From Catenovulum agarivorans YM01 (GTDB lineage Bacteria; Pseudomonadota; Gammaproteobacteria; Enterobacterales; Alteromonadaceae): 64,000 nucleotides of DNA. Positions 48,827-57,324 of the stretch are shown here, one piece after another. A program made the position numbers and the translations under genes. The stretch is taken from assembly GCF_000281085.1 (NCBI RefSeq), contig NZ_JH767525.1, positions 87,157-151,156 on the forward strand, read 5' to 3'. Numbering within the stretch: position 1 is the stretch's first letter; each line of letters opens with the position of its first letter. Below the pieces are notes generated by a model. That model was not told the origin of the DNA, searched no databases, and was given only the letters and a program-made list of their open reading frames with translations.

Positions 48827-49448
48827 CTTTAACTTGTTGCTGTTGCTCTAATTGGCTGTTTGTTTGCGCTGCTGTTGGCTCATGCTGGCGCGTTTTTAAC
48901 TGCTGTGCATGATCCATAATATAAGCATTTATACGCTGTCTTTGCTGCATTGCATCATACGAACTGCTTGCTTGCACACTTTGCACTTGCTGCATGCTCA
49001 CTGGATCTAACGAACCACCAATTGGAAAAGTTTGTAAAACTGGTTGAGGTACTTCAACCGAGGTATTGGTTTGTTCTATTTGAAAGCCAATCACCATAGC
49101 GGCGGCAAATGACGCTGCGATACCGTATTGTAGCGCGGGCTTGAACAGCTGTACAACTTTGCTTGAACTTTGTTTATCTTGTTTATTTGCATCATTTTGC
49201 TGATTTGCAGTTTGACGCGCATTTGGTGCTAATACCACAGGCTCTTTTTCAATCGCTTGCATCACACTATCTGCAATATTTAAATTAAGCTGAGTTGGCA
49301 GCTCATTGCGCATTGCGTCGCCTATCATATGATAACGACCAAAACATTCAGCCAACTTGGGGTCTTGCTTCATTTTATCAATAACTTGCGTGTTATCTTG
49401 CTGTCCGTCTACAAAGGCTGATATGTTTTCTTTACTTTTTGAACTCAT
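48801..49448 (-). CDS. rseA: Anti-sigma-E factor RseA
   Basis: Inner-membrane anti-sigma factor that holds RpoE. N-terminal cytoplasmic domain (SKENISAFVDGQQDN ... CFGRYHMIGDAMRNELP), one membrane helix (about 108-126, ALQYGIAASFAAAMVIGFQ), and a Gln-rich periplasmic tail. ATG 49448 is preferred; GTG 49454 two codons earlier is also possible. Lies between rpoE and rseB, overlapping the latter by 26 bases. Confidence 0.92.
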   Translation of the reverse strand: MSSKSKENISAFVDGQQDNTQVIDKMKQDPKLAECFGRYHMIGDAMRNELPTQLNLNIADSVMQAIEKEPVVLAPNARQTANQQNDANKQDKQSSSKVVQLFKPALQYGIAASFAAAMVIGFQIEQTNTSVEVPQPVLQTFPIGGSLDPVSMQQVQSVQASSSYDAMQQRQRINAYIMDHAQQLKTRQHEPTAAQTNSQLEQQQQVKGDSSETTQ

Positions 49449-49475
49449 AGTCACTTCACTTTTCCAACTAGAATT

Positions 49476-50054
49476 TTATCTTGCTAAAAGAGGCTGCAAA
49501 TTTGTATCTATTGCTTCACGCGCTCTAAAGATCCTTGAGCGAACTGTCCCGACTGGACATTCCATTACATCAGCAATTTCTTCATAACTTAAACCATCAA
49601 TCTCACGTAACGTAATGGCGGTTTTTAAGTCATCCGGCAAACCATCAATGGTTTTAAATACAACTTGTTTAACTTGATCTGACATCATCAATTGCTCTGG
49701 TGAACTATTCACTCGCAAAGCATCTGCGCTGTCGATAAATTCAGCATCGGCTACATCTATATCATTCACTGCTACTTTACGAGCTTGTGACGCAATATAG
49801 TTTTTTGCGCTGTTAACGGCTATTCGATAAAGCCAAGTATAAAAAGCACTCTCGCCCCTAAAGCCAGGAATGGCTCTATAGGCTTTGATAAAAGCTTCTT
49901 GTGCTACGTCGGCAATATCGCCCGGGTGTTTAACGTAACGTGAAACTAAACTCGTCACTTTATGTTGATACTTTTGCACCAACAAATTAAAAGCTTGTTT
50001 ATCTCCACGTTGTACACGTTCCACCAATTGTTGGTCGGTAACTTCCGGCTTCAT
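49476..50054 (-). CDS. rpoE: RNA polymerase sigma-E factor
   Basis: ECF sigma factor for envelope stress. 192 residues with region 2 (QKYQHKVTSLVSRYVKHPGDIADVAQEAFIKAYRAI, FYTWLYRIAVN) and region 4 (LREIDGLSYEEIADVMECPVGTVRSRIFRARE). Opens MKPEVTDQQLVERVQRGDKQAFNLLV. AGGAG precedes the ATG by about 14 bases. First gene of the rpoE-rseABC operon, divergent from nadB as in enterics. Confidence 0.98.
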   Translation of the reverse strand: MKPEVTDQQLVERVQRGDKQAFNLLVQKYQHKVTSLVSRYVKHPGDIADVAQEAFIKAYRAIPGFRGESAFYTWLYRIAVNSAKNYIASQARKVAVNDIDVADAEFIDSADALRVNSSPEQLMMSDQVKQVVFKTIDGLPDDLKTAITLREIDGLSYEEIADVMECPVGTVRSRIFRAREAIDTNLQPLLAR

Positions 50055-50134
50055 ATTTGTGCCTGTACTCCTGCTTTACTTCTAATCTTTATTTATCTGC
50101 TAGTTGCCATGAGGCATGTTAGCTAATATGTATT

Positions 50135-50162
50135 GATAGACACTATAAGTTAGAAAAAGTTC
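50135..50162 (-). promoter_or_regulatory. Sigma-E-type autoregulatory promoter of rpoE
   Basis: On the minus strand GAACTT (50157-50162) is followed after exactly 16 bases by TCTATC (50135-50140). The sigma-E consensus is GAACTT-N16-TCTGA, so the -35 is perfect and the -10 matches at its first three bases. It lies 81-108 bases upstream of the rpoE start. Confidence 0.7.
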
Positions 50163-50220
50163 TAAAAATTTTTTTTAAGGTTACAATCTACCTAGAATAT
50201 ACGGATTGTGAAAGACAAAC

Positions 50221-51837
50221 ATGACAAATCAAACTCCGCTTGAGCATAAATGTGACGTGCTCGTGGTCGGCGCTGGTGCCGCTGGTTTAACCTTAGCCCT
50301 GCGTCTCGCTGCAACCGCAAATGTAATAGTACTTAGTAAGTCGAAACTAAAAGAAGGTTCAACTTATTATGCACAAGGTGGCATTGCAGCCGTTTTTGAT
50401 AAAAATGACAGTATAGAATCGCATGTGCAAGACACGCTAATTGCCGGTGCAGGTTTGTGTGAAGAACAAGCTGTCCGTTTTACCGCAGAAAATGCACGGC
50501 GTAGTTTAGAAACTTTGATTTCGTATGGTGTGCCTTTTGATACTGTCACCACAGAAGATGGCCGTGAGAAATATCATTTAACTCGCGAAGGTGGCCATAG
50601 TCACAGACGTATTTTGCATGCAGCCGATGCAACCGGTAAAGCGGTACAAAAAACCTTAATACGCACAGCGCAAATGCACAAAAACATCCGTATATTTGAA
50701 AGATATAATGCGGTTGACTTAATTACCGATAAAAAAATCAAACAAAATGGCAAAAAAGTATATGGCGCTTATGTATGGAATCGCACCAGCGAACAAGTGG
50801 AAGTTATAAAAGCAGCCAAAATTGTTTTGGCAACAGGTGGTGCAAGTAAAGTTTACCAATATACTTCAAACCCAGATATCGCCAGTGGTGATGGGGTTGC
50901 TATGGCGTGGCGTGCTGGCTGTCGTGTCGCCAATATGGAGTTTAATCAATTCCACCCAACCTGTTTATATCACCCAGACGCAAAAAACTTCCTATTAACT
51001 GAGGCATTACGTGGTGAAGGTGCATTTTTACGTCGGCCTGATGGCAGCCGTTTTATGCCTGATTTTGACGAACGCGCCGAGCTAGCCCCACGTGATATAG
51101 TGGCACGTGCGATTGACTATGAAATGAAGCGCCTTGGTGCGGACTGCATGTATTTAGACATAAGCCATAAGCCGAAAGATTTTATTAAACATCACTTTCC
51201 GAACATTTATAAAAAGTGTAAAGAATTCGGCATTAATATCAGCAAACAACCCATACCTGTTGTGCCTGCAGCGCATTATACCTGTGGTGGTGTGATGACA
51301 GATTTAAACGGCCAAACAGATATAGAAAATTTATATGCAGTTGGCGAAGTTGCCTACACAGGTTTACACGGTGCAAACCGTATGGCGAGTAACTCTTTGT
51401 TAGAATGTTTAGTCTTTGCCGAAGCAGCGGCTAAGCATATTGTAGAGAGTGGTTTTGATATTTCCAATTATCCAGAGATTCCAAGTTGGGATGAAAGCCA
51501 AGTATCCGATAGTGATGAAGAGGTTGTTATTCAACACAACTGGCATGAGCTGCGTTTATTAATGTGGGACTATGTTGGCATAGTCAGAACCAATAAACGA
51601 CTAGAACGCGCGATGCGCCGCATTGAACTGCTGCAACAAGAAGTCAAAGATTATTATGCTCACTTCCGCGTAAGTAATAACTTGTTAGAGCTGAGAAACT
51701 TGCTTGATGTCGCTGAGTTAATTGTGCGTTGTGCCATGCAGCGTGATGAAAGTCGTGGTTTGCACTACAACTTAGATTATCCAGAAACAAATGAAAACCC
51801 AAAACCAACCATATTAACGCCGACCAGTTCCAGCTAA
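50221..51837 (+). CDS. nadB: L-aspartate oxidase
   Basis: FAD enzyme that makes iminoaspartate for NAD synthesis. 538 residues: dinucleotide fold [18 protein letters not shown] (residues 14-31), [50 protein letters not shown], and [15 protein letters not shown] near the flavin. The last 120 residues form the usual helical C-terminus. Divergent from rpoE. Its 3' end overlaps the convergent ygfX-like gene by 24 bases. Confidence 0.97.
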   Translation: MTNQTPLEHKCDVLVVGAGAAGLTLALRLAATANVIVLSKSKLKEGSTYYAQGGIAAVFDKNDSIESHVQDTLIAGAGLCEEQAVRFTAENARRSLETLISYGVPFDTVTTEDGREKYHLTREGGHSHRRILHAADATGKAVQKTLIRTAQMHKNIRIFERYNAVDLITDKKIKQNGKKVYGAYVWNRTSEQVEVIKAAKIVLATGGASKVYQYTSNPDIASGDGVAMAWRAGCRVANMEFNQFHPTCLYHPDAKNFLLTEALRGEGAFLRRPDGSRFMPDFDERAELAPRDIVARAIDYEMKRLGADCMYLDISHKPKDFIKHHFPNIYKKCKEFGINISKQPIPVVPAAHYTCGGVMTDLNGQTDIENLYAVGEVAYTGLHGANRMASNSLLECLVFAEAAAKHIVESGFDISNYPEIPSWDESQVSDSDEEVVIQHNWHELRLLMWDYVGIVRTNKRLERAMRRIELLQQEVKDYYAHFRVSNNLLELRNLLDVAELIVRCAMQRDESRGLHYNLDYPETNENPKPTILTPTSSS

Positions 51838-52203
51838 ACAGCGCGCTAAGCGGCATGCATCTTTGGGTGTTAACATACTTTTATGTAACACCCAAAACGA
51901 TGTTCCCACCAGCCCAATACAAAACCAACCAAAAAAATTATGCATATATACAACAGGTGCATAAGTCGTTTGTTGATGAATTAATAGGCCTGATTGGCTA
52001 ACTAAAAAATGTTTAGGTAAAGCCCGTTTGAGCTGCCTATATAACAAATAGCTCAGCATTAGGCACAAAACAAACACGCACAATTTTGCCAAAGATGTCA
52101 GGTGGATAAGTGAATATTGCAACAGCGCATAATAAGCCAAACCAAGTGCAGCGCTAGGTACAAAGAGAATCTTGTTCGGTTTAATCGATATTTGATATAA
52201 CAC
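51814..52203 (-). CDS. ygfX: YgfX/CptA-like inner-membrane protein
   Basis: 129 residues with two adjacent hydrophobic segments (about 15-32 and 37-56), a short polar core, and an Arg-rich tail ([15 protein letters not shown]) resembling the YgfX C-terminus. Sequence conservation in this family is weak; the call rests mainly on position, 28 bases downstream of sdhE exactly as in Escherichia (sdhE-ygfX). Known YgfX affects cell shape and is paired with SdhE; whether this applies here is unknown. Confidence 0.65.
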   Translation of the reverse strand: MLYQISIKPNKILFVPSAALGLAYYALLQYSLIHLTSLAKLCVFVLCLMLSYLLYRQLKRALPKHFLVSQSGLLIHQQTTYAPVVYMHNFFGWFCIGLVGTSFWVLHKSMLTPKDACRLARCLAGTGRR

Positions 52204-52231
52204 AGAAATCCCTTTCTGTTGGCACGGTTAA

Positions 52232-52486
52232 TTAGAGTGAAACTGGCGCGCCATTTAATTTGTGAATTTTTTTAATCATTTCAGCAAGTTCAGTGTCTTC
52301 ACATTTTTCATGGCCCATAAACCAAGCGTATAACTCAGGATCTATGCCTTCTAATAATCGTTGAAAAATAAGCTGTTCAGCTTCAGGCAAATTATCGTAA
52401 TGATTATCCATAAATGGCATTAAAATAACGTCTAATTCCAACATGCCGCGGCGACATGCCCAACGAGTTCTTGCTGCACTTTGCAT
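52232..52486 (-). CDS. sdhE: FAD assembly factor SdhE
   Basis: 84 residues. Contains the family motif ACRRGMLELD (about 10-19), needed for covalent flavin attachment to succinate dehydrogenase, followed by FMDNHYDNLPEAEQLIFQRLL and the DPELYAWFMGHE segment. Divergent from ygfZ and followed by ygfX, the conserved cluster. Confidence 0.93.
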   Translation of the reverse strand: MQSAARTRWACRRGMLELDVILMPFMDNHYDNLPEAEQLIFQRLLEGIDPELYAWFMGHEKCEDTELAEMIKKIHKLNGAPVSL

Positions 52487-52716
52487 AATGGCAATAGCCC
52501 CAAAGATATAAAATTAATTTAGCTGAGTATACTGCGCTTATGTGCAATCGGCCAGTAGCACAAGTATTTAACTGGTGAATTGGAAATATCAACTATATGG
52601 TCAAACTCGTTAAAGGTTGATGTTTCAAAGCTGTCTTCAACGAGCTTGGGTATATACCTTGATATTTGCTACAATGTCGCCATATTGGTTTTAACAATTA
52701 TTCGTGGATTTTCTGT

Positions 52717-53571
52717 ATGTCGATGACGACCTACCAACTAACTGACTGGTCTGCTATTCAAGTAAGTGGCGAAGACAGATTCAAGTATTTAAATAGCCAA
52801 TTAACCGCAGATTTAATCAGCCTAGCACAGGATACTGCCTGTTTTGCGTGCCATTGTGACGCAAAAGGCAAAGTTTGGGCAATGAGTTATATAGTACCGC
52901 ACCAAGATACTTTGTTGCTGTTTCAACACAGTTCCACTATTGAAAAATCATTAGCCGAACTGAAAAAATTTGGTGTATTTAGCAAGGTTGAATTTGCAAT
53001 AAGCCCAGTTAAATTTTCTTTTGCACTAACAGATTCATCAGCTAATTTACACCTAGTTAGCCATGAGCCTGTCACACAAGTGCAAATGTCCGCCAACCTG
53101 TGTTTATTTATCAATGAAAGTGCACAAACTGGCGACGATATTTTTATCAAAGCACTCGCTGACAATTTAGTGCCCTTTATTACCTCTGCACATCAGAACG
53201 AATATGTACCACAAGCGATTAACGCGCATGCGTTAAAAGCCATCAGCTTTAAAAAAGGCTGTTATATGGGGCAAGAAACCGTTGCTCGTATGCGCTATCG
53301 AGGTGGCAACAAACGCGCTTGTTTTGCAATTAACAGTGAAGCAAAATTCAGTGTCGGCGAAAGTATTGAAATCCAACTCGGCGAAAACTGGCGTCGCACT
53401 GGAGAAATAATCCAGGCTGCGATTAACGAAAATGACGGCCAATGTTATGGTATTGCCGTACTCGCAATAGATTCAGATTTACAAGCAAATTATAGAGTAA
53501 AAGATGATAGTCAACGTCAGGTTCAACTGTCCGCTCAGCCCTACTCTCTTGATTATGAGGAAACAAAATGA
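52717..53571 (+). CDS. ygfZ: tRNA-modifying / Fe-S cluster repair protein YgfZ
   Basis: Folate-binding GcvT-like protein that supports certain Fe-S enzymes. 284 residues with VSGEDRFKYLNSQLTADL, CDAKGKVWAM and the diagnostic KGCYMGQETVARMRYRG (catalytic Cys). ATG 52717 fits homologues; the upstream in-frame ATG at 52666 adds a Cys/Trp-rich stretch with no support. The stop overlaps the slyD start (ATGA). Confidence 0.93.
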   Translation: MSMTTYQLTDWSAIQVSGEDRFKYLNSQLTADLISLAQDTACFACHCDAKGKVWAMSYIVPHQDTLLLFQHSSTIEKSLAELKKFGVFSKVEFAISPVKFSFALTDSSANLHLVSHEPVTQVQMSANLCLFINESAQTGDDIFIKALADNLVPFITSAHQNEYVPQAINAHALKAISFKKGCYMGQETVARMRYRGGNKRACFAINSEAKFSVGESIEIQLGENWRRTGEIIQAAINENDGQCYGIAVLAIDSDLQANYRVKDDSQRQVQLSAQPYSLDYEETK

Positions 53572-54101
53572 AAATAGCAGAAAATACAGTTGTAGCCATG
53601 CACTACTCAGTAAAAAGTGCCAAAGACGGTCAAGTGATTGATACATCTAAAGACGGCGAACCATTAGCATTTTTATACGGCCGCGGCTTCTTAATTAAAG
53701 GCTTAGAAAGCCAATTAGCTGACAAAGAAGCTGGTGCAGCTTTCACTTGTACAATAGAAGCGGCAGATGCGTATGGTGAATACCATGAAGCTTTAGCACA
53801 AAAATTACCAATTGATGTATTTGATCATATTGAAGAAATTCATGAAGGTATGCATTTACGTGCAGATACAGACCAAGGTCAACAATCTGTGATTATCACT
53901 AAAATTGAAGATGACTTTGTTACAGTTGACGGCAATCACCCACTAGCTGGTGTTGCACTTGAATTTGACGTTGAAGTAATGGAAGTACGTGCAGCAACAG
54001 AAGAAGAATTAGCCCATGGTCATGTGCACGCAGAAGGTGGTTGTGGCCACGATCACGGTCACAAACACGAGCATGGTGATGACTGCTGCGGTGGTCACTA
54101 A
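53568..54101 (+). CDS. slyD: FKBP-type peptidyl-prolyl isomerase SlyD
   Basis: Cytoplasmic prolyl isomerase and nickel-binding chaperone. The FKBP part (about 1-70, VVAMHYSVKSAKDGQVIDTSKDGEPLAFLYGRG) is interrupted by the insert-in-flap domain (about 70-125), and NHPLAGVALEFDVEV returns to FKBP. The C-terminal 27 residues are a His/Cys metal-binding tail (HVHAEGGCGHDHGHKHEH). Translationally coupled to ygfZ. A perfect stem-loop follows. Confidence 0.94.
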   Translation: MKIAENTVVAMHYSVKSAKDGQVIDTSKDGEPLAFLYGRGFLIKGLESQLADKEAGAAFTCTIEAADAYGEYHEALAQKLPIDVFDHIEEIHEGMHLRADTDQGQQSVIITKIEDDFVTVDGNHPLAGVALEFDVEVMEVRAATEEELAHGHVHAEGGCGHDHGHKHEHGDDCCGGH

Positions 54102-54119
54102 TCTAGCCATCTGAGCTAC

Positions 54120-54150
54120 TTGGCAATAGTTAGTTTTCTGCTATTGCCAA
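54120..54150 (+). terminator. Stem-loop after slyD
   Basis: TTGGCAATAG (54120-54129) and CTATTGCCAA (54141-54150) pair perfectly with an 11-base loop, then a pyrimidine stretch CCTTTCCCTTTCC. Probably a partial terminator; rdgB starts 31 bases later. Confidence 0.5.
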
Positions 54151-54181
54151 CCTTTCCCTTTCCAACAAAAATCATCAAATT

Positions 54182-54787
54182 ATGTCTAGCACTAAACAAA
54201 TCGTTCTTGCCACAGGCAATCCAGGCAAAGTGGCCGAATTCAACCAGATGTTTAATCAATTCGGTATCGAATTTCAAGCGCAAAAAGAATTTAATGTACC
54301 TGAAGCGGCAGAAACAGGTTTAACTTTTATCGAAAACGCCATTTTGAAAGCGCGTAATGCCGCCAAACATACAGGTTTACCAGCCATTGCCGATGATTCA
54401 GGCATTGAAGTAGATTATTTACAAGGTGCGCCCGGTATTTATTCTGCTCGTTATGCGGGTGTTGGGGCAAGTGATAAAGACAACCTTAACAAATTATTAG
54501 CTGAGCTAGCTGGTGTACCACAAGCGCAAAGAACCGCGCGCTTTCAATGTGTACTTGTGTATATGCGCCACGCAGACGACCCAACCCCAATTGTTTGCCA
54601 AGGCAGCTGGCAAGGTGTGATCACCGAACAAGCAAGTGGTGCAAACGGTTTTGGCTACGATCCAATTTTTTATGTGCCTGAACGCAACTGCACTTCAGCA
54701 GAACTAAATAAACAAGATAAAAACCAAATCAGCCACAGAGCTAAAGCACTAGCACAATTGGTTAAACAAATGGAGCAGTTGATTTAA
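54182..54787 (+). CDS. rdgB: XTP/dITP (non-canonical purine NTP) pyrophosphatase
   Basis: House-cleaning enzyme that hydrolyses ITP, dITP and XTP. 201 residues: [16 protein letters not shown] at the start, [52 protein letters not shown] and SHRAKAL. Shares its last base with the first base of hemW, as in many relatives. Confidence 0.97.
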   Translation: MSSTKQIVLATGNPGKVAEFNQMFNQFGIEFQAQKEFNVPEAAETGLTFIENAILKARNAAKHTGLPAIADDSGIEVDYLQGAPGIYSARYAGVGASDKDNLNKLLAELAGVPQAQRTARFQCVLVYMRHADDPTPIVCQGSWQGVITEQASGANGFGYDPIFYVPERNCTSAELNKQDKNQISHRAKALAQLVKQMEQLI

Positions 54788-55926
54788 TGCAACTGCCGCC
54801 GCTTAGCTTATATATTCATATTCCTTGGTGCATCCAAAAATGTCCCTATTGTGATTTTAATTCGCATGCACTCAAGCAAAAAATTGACGAACAAGCGTAT
54901 GTTAAAGCACTGCTCAATGACTTAGATAGCCAGTTGCGCTATGTGCAAAACCGCCCTATCCACAGCATATTTTTTGGTGGCGGTACACCAAGTATTATGA
55001 GTGCAGCGGCAATTGAGCAAATTTTGCAAGGAGTAAAAACTCGTCTTACCTTGTCTAATGATTGTGAAATAACTCTAGAAGCTAACCCAGGCACATTAGA
55101 TAACCAAAAGTTTATTGGCTTTAAACAAGCTGGAGTTAACCGTTTTTCGATTGGTGTGCAAAGTTTTCAAGCGGATAAACTCACTACTTTAGGCAGAGTG
55201 CACAACCCAGAACAAGCAATTCAAGCAGCTGAGCTTGCTAGTAGTATTGGTTTAAATAGTTTTAATCTAGATTTAATGCATGGTTTACCAGAGCAAAATG
55301 TTGAAAACGCTTTGTACGATTTAGAGCAAGCAATTGCCTGTAAACCACAACATATCTCTTGGTATCAACTGACCATAGAGCCAAATACTTTGTTTGCCTC
55401 TAAACCACCTGTTTTACCTGATGATGATGTTTTGTGGGATATTCAGGAGCAAGGCCAAGCTCTTCTCGCCAAACACGGCTATCAACAATATGAAATTAGT
55501 GCTTACGCCAAAGAAGGTTTTCAAAGCAAACACAATTTAAACTACTGGCGTTTTGGTGACTACCTAGCCATAGGTTGTGGTGCACATGGCAAAATCACTT
55601 TGCCAGAGCAAAATAAAATATTAAGATTCGAAAAAATTAAACATCCGAGTGGCTACCTTAGTGCCATCGACTACACCTATAAACATAGGTTTGTTGACAT
55701 GGATGAACGGATATTCGAATACTTTATGAATCGCTTACGTTTGTTTGAAGCCACGCCCAAACAACAATTTGTCGATTACACTGGCCTTGAACTCAGTCAA
55801 GTTGCAAGCATGTTTAACCAAGCAAAACAGCTGCAGTTAATAGATGAAACCTTAGATACTTGGCAAATAACCAGCAAAGGACATAGATACTTAAATGAAT
55901 TATTGGAACTGTTTATTGAAGACTAA
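54787..55926 (+). CDS. hemW: Radical SAM heme chaperone HemW
   Basis: 379 residues. The radical-SAM cluster motif is CIQKCPYCDF (CxxxCxxC, about 15-24), with YIHIPW before it and FFGGGTPS, EANPGTLD, GVNRFSIGVQSF after, plus NLDLMHGLP. The C-terminal HemN-like domain closes the protein. It lacks the extra Cys (CxxxCxxCxC) of the oxygen-independent coproporphyrinogen oxidase HemN, which favours HemW. rdgB-hemW is a common pair. Confidence 0.94.
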   Translation: MQLPPLSLYIHIPWCIQKCPYCDFNSHALKQKIDEQAYVKALLNDLDSQLRYVQNRPIHSIFFGGGTPSIMSAAAIEQILQGVKTRLTLSNDCEITLEANPGTLDNQKFIGFKQAGVNRFSIGVQSFQADKLTTLGRVHNPEQAIQAAELASSIGLNSFNLDLMHGLPEQNVENALYDLEQAIACKPQHISWYQLTIEPNTLFASKPPVLPDDDVLWDIQEQGQALLAKHGYQQYEISAYAKEGFQSKHNLNYWRFGDYLAIGCGAHGKITLPEQNKILRFEKIKHPSGYLSAIDYTYKHRFVDMDERIFEYFMNRLRLFEATPKQQFVDYTGLELSQVASMFNQAKQLQLIDETLDTWQITSKGHRYLNELLELFIED

Positions 55927-56458
55927 ACTGCTTGTAGCACTATGTAGCTCTTTATTTATCTCGGCTTGCCAGATAACAGATAATAAAAATGCTAAATCAT
56001 CAGCCGATACAAATAAGGTTAATACCAAAGAGGTTATCTCTCAATATATGACAGCCTATGCACTGCATGAAGATTTCGACTATTTTATGAGTTTTTACGC
56101 AGAAAATGCCCAATTAGAAGACGTTATTCGCGGCAAAAAAGTCAAAGGCAAACTGCAAATTCGTGAACTGTTTAACTGGCACGATCCAAAATTATCTTTA
56201 GGTAACTCAGTTAGCGCAGTGGTCGTCGAACAAATAAAAGTGTTCGAAAACAGCGCAGTTGTAACCGGCTTTTTTATGCCTTTTGTTTACGATGGTTTGA
56301 AGTTTGGCCCTTGGAAGATGACGATGCTGTTAACTTTAAATGAAAATGGCAAGATTATTGAGCAAACCGATTGGATAAACTACACACCTAAAGTGTTGTT
56401 TAGCAATGATCCAGATTCAAATCTGACCATAAGTGTACCCAAATATTTGCTCAAATAG
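55916..56458 (+). CDS. Putative lipoprotein with NTF2/SnoaL-like domain
   Basis: 180 residues from TTG 55916, where GGAAC stands about 7 bases before. This gives a compact lipoprotein signal (KTKLLVALCSSLFISAC) with Cys as lipidation site. The ATG at 55895 inside hemW would add seven polar residues ahead. The mature part (ISQYMTAYALHEDFDYFMSFYAENAQLEDVIRGKKVKGKLQIRELF ... WKMTMLLTLNENGKIIEQTDWINY) has the layout of SnoaL/NTF2-like proteins. Ligand unknown. It overlaps the end of hemW. Confidence 0.65.
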   Translation: MKTKLLVALCSSLFISACQITDNKNAKSSADTNKVNTKEVISQYMTAYALHEDFDYFMSFYAENAQLEDVIRGKKVKGKLQIRELFNWHDPKLSLGNSVSAVVVEQIKVFENSAVVTGFFMPFVYDGLKFGPWKMTMLLTLNENGKIIEQTDWINYTPKVLFSNDPDSNLTISVPKYLLK

Positions 56459-56463
56459 CTAGA

Positions 56464-56736
56464 TTATTTTTTCCGGTTGCTTTTGTGTGCCCAAACTAAC
56501 TGGATGACCAATACAGCAATCAATACAGTAATAATTGTGAGTACTGTCACTGAGCCGTCTGCAACACCAATGAATGGTAAAATAAATGCAACTAACAAAG
56601 GCAACAGAGCGACACTGACAACAATCAACCAAGATAACACAGACATCTTTTTAGGCCTGTGACTTTTGTTGTCGTCTTCATTAACCATATAGCCCCCTGC
56701 GGTTGCAAAACTAGACTCTAGTTCGTTTTCCTTCAT
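56464..56736 (-). CDS. Small two-helix membrane protein, unknown function
   Basis: 90 residues: a polar N-terminus (about 1-30) and two hydrophobic helices (about 33-56, SWLIVVSVALLPLLVAFILP, and 61-82, SVTVLTIITVLIAVLVIQLV), ending in a basic tail KSNRKK. GAGGTAG before ATG 56736 is a good ribosome site. I do not recognise the family. Convergent with the lipoprotein gene, 5 bases between stops. Confidence 0.6.
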   Translation of the reverse strand: MKENELESSFATAGGYMVNEDDNKSHRPKKMSVLSWLIVVSVALLPLLVAFILPFIGVADGSVTVLTIITVLIAVLVIQLVWAHKSNRKK

Positions 56737-56787
56737 TACTACCTCTAATTGTATACTATACCCAAGTTAGTGGGATATTTAAATTTA

Positions 56788-57318
56788 TTACTCAGTGACC
56801 TTGCGAACAAAACGAACAAAATTAAAATTACTTTTGTCTTTTTGTGCATTTGAGCCTTCTTTAAAATGAACAGTCCAAACTAAATTATCAGTGAATGTAT
56901 TAAATACTGGAGAACTCGTCCAATAGACTTCATTTTTAGTCGACGGAAACAAGCTTTGCTGTGTGGCTGGTTCCGCACAACTGCGCTCGATAATTTGCAT
57001 CAGTTCTTTAATATTAGGTAAGCGCCAATCATCATAACCCGCAACATTCGTTTGCTCTGACGCTTGTAGTGCTTGTTGCCAGTTGACGGTTTTAGCGACT
57101 CCGTCGCAGCGCGCAGCACTTGCCTGCCAAGTTTCACCATAATTACACATTTGCCACATTAAACCTGTTGCAGCTTCTGTGACCAAACCGTTTTCACTAT
57201 CCACAACGTAAGCTGTGGCATCAACTGTGGTTGCAACCTCATCACTACAAAACGCATAGGCTGAATTACTCATCAAGGCAAGTGATGCCGGCATAAAATA
57301 TTTAACAAATTTCAGCAT
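56788..57318 (-). CDS. Exported DUF1566 (Lcl C-terminal-like) protein
   Basis: 176 residues with a signal peptide (about 1-22, ending AYAFC). The single DUF1566 domain has TGLMWQMCNYG, NWQQALQASEQTNVAGYDDWRLPNIKELMQII, and YWTSSPVF ... VWTVHFKEG, the usual W/DWRLP/YWTSS pattern. DUF1566 occurs in bacterial surface proteins of unknown role. It follows the larger DUF1566 lipoprotein by 6 bases, so the two form one operon and may interact. Confidence 0.8.
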   Translation of the reverse strand: MLKFVKYFMPASLALMSNSAYAFCSDEVATTVDATAYVVDSENGLVTEAATGLMWQMCNYGETWQASAARCDGVAKTVNWQQALQASEQTNVAGYDDWRLPNIKELMQIIERSCAEPATQQSLFPSTKNEVYWTSSPVFNTFTDNLVWTVHFKEGSNAQKDKSNFNFVRFVRKVTE

Positions 57319-57324
57319 GATTAC

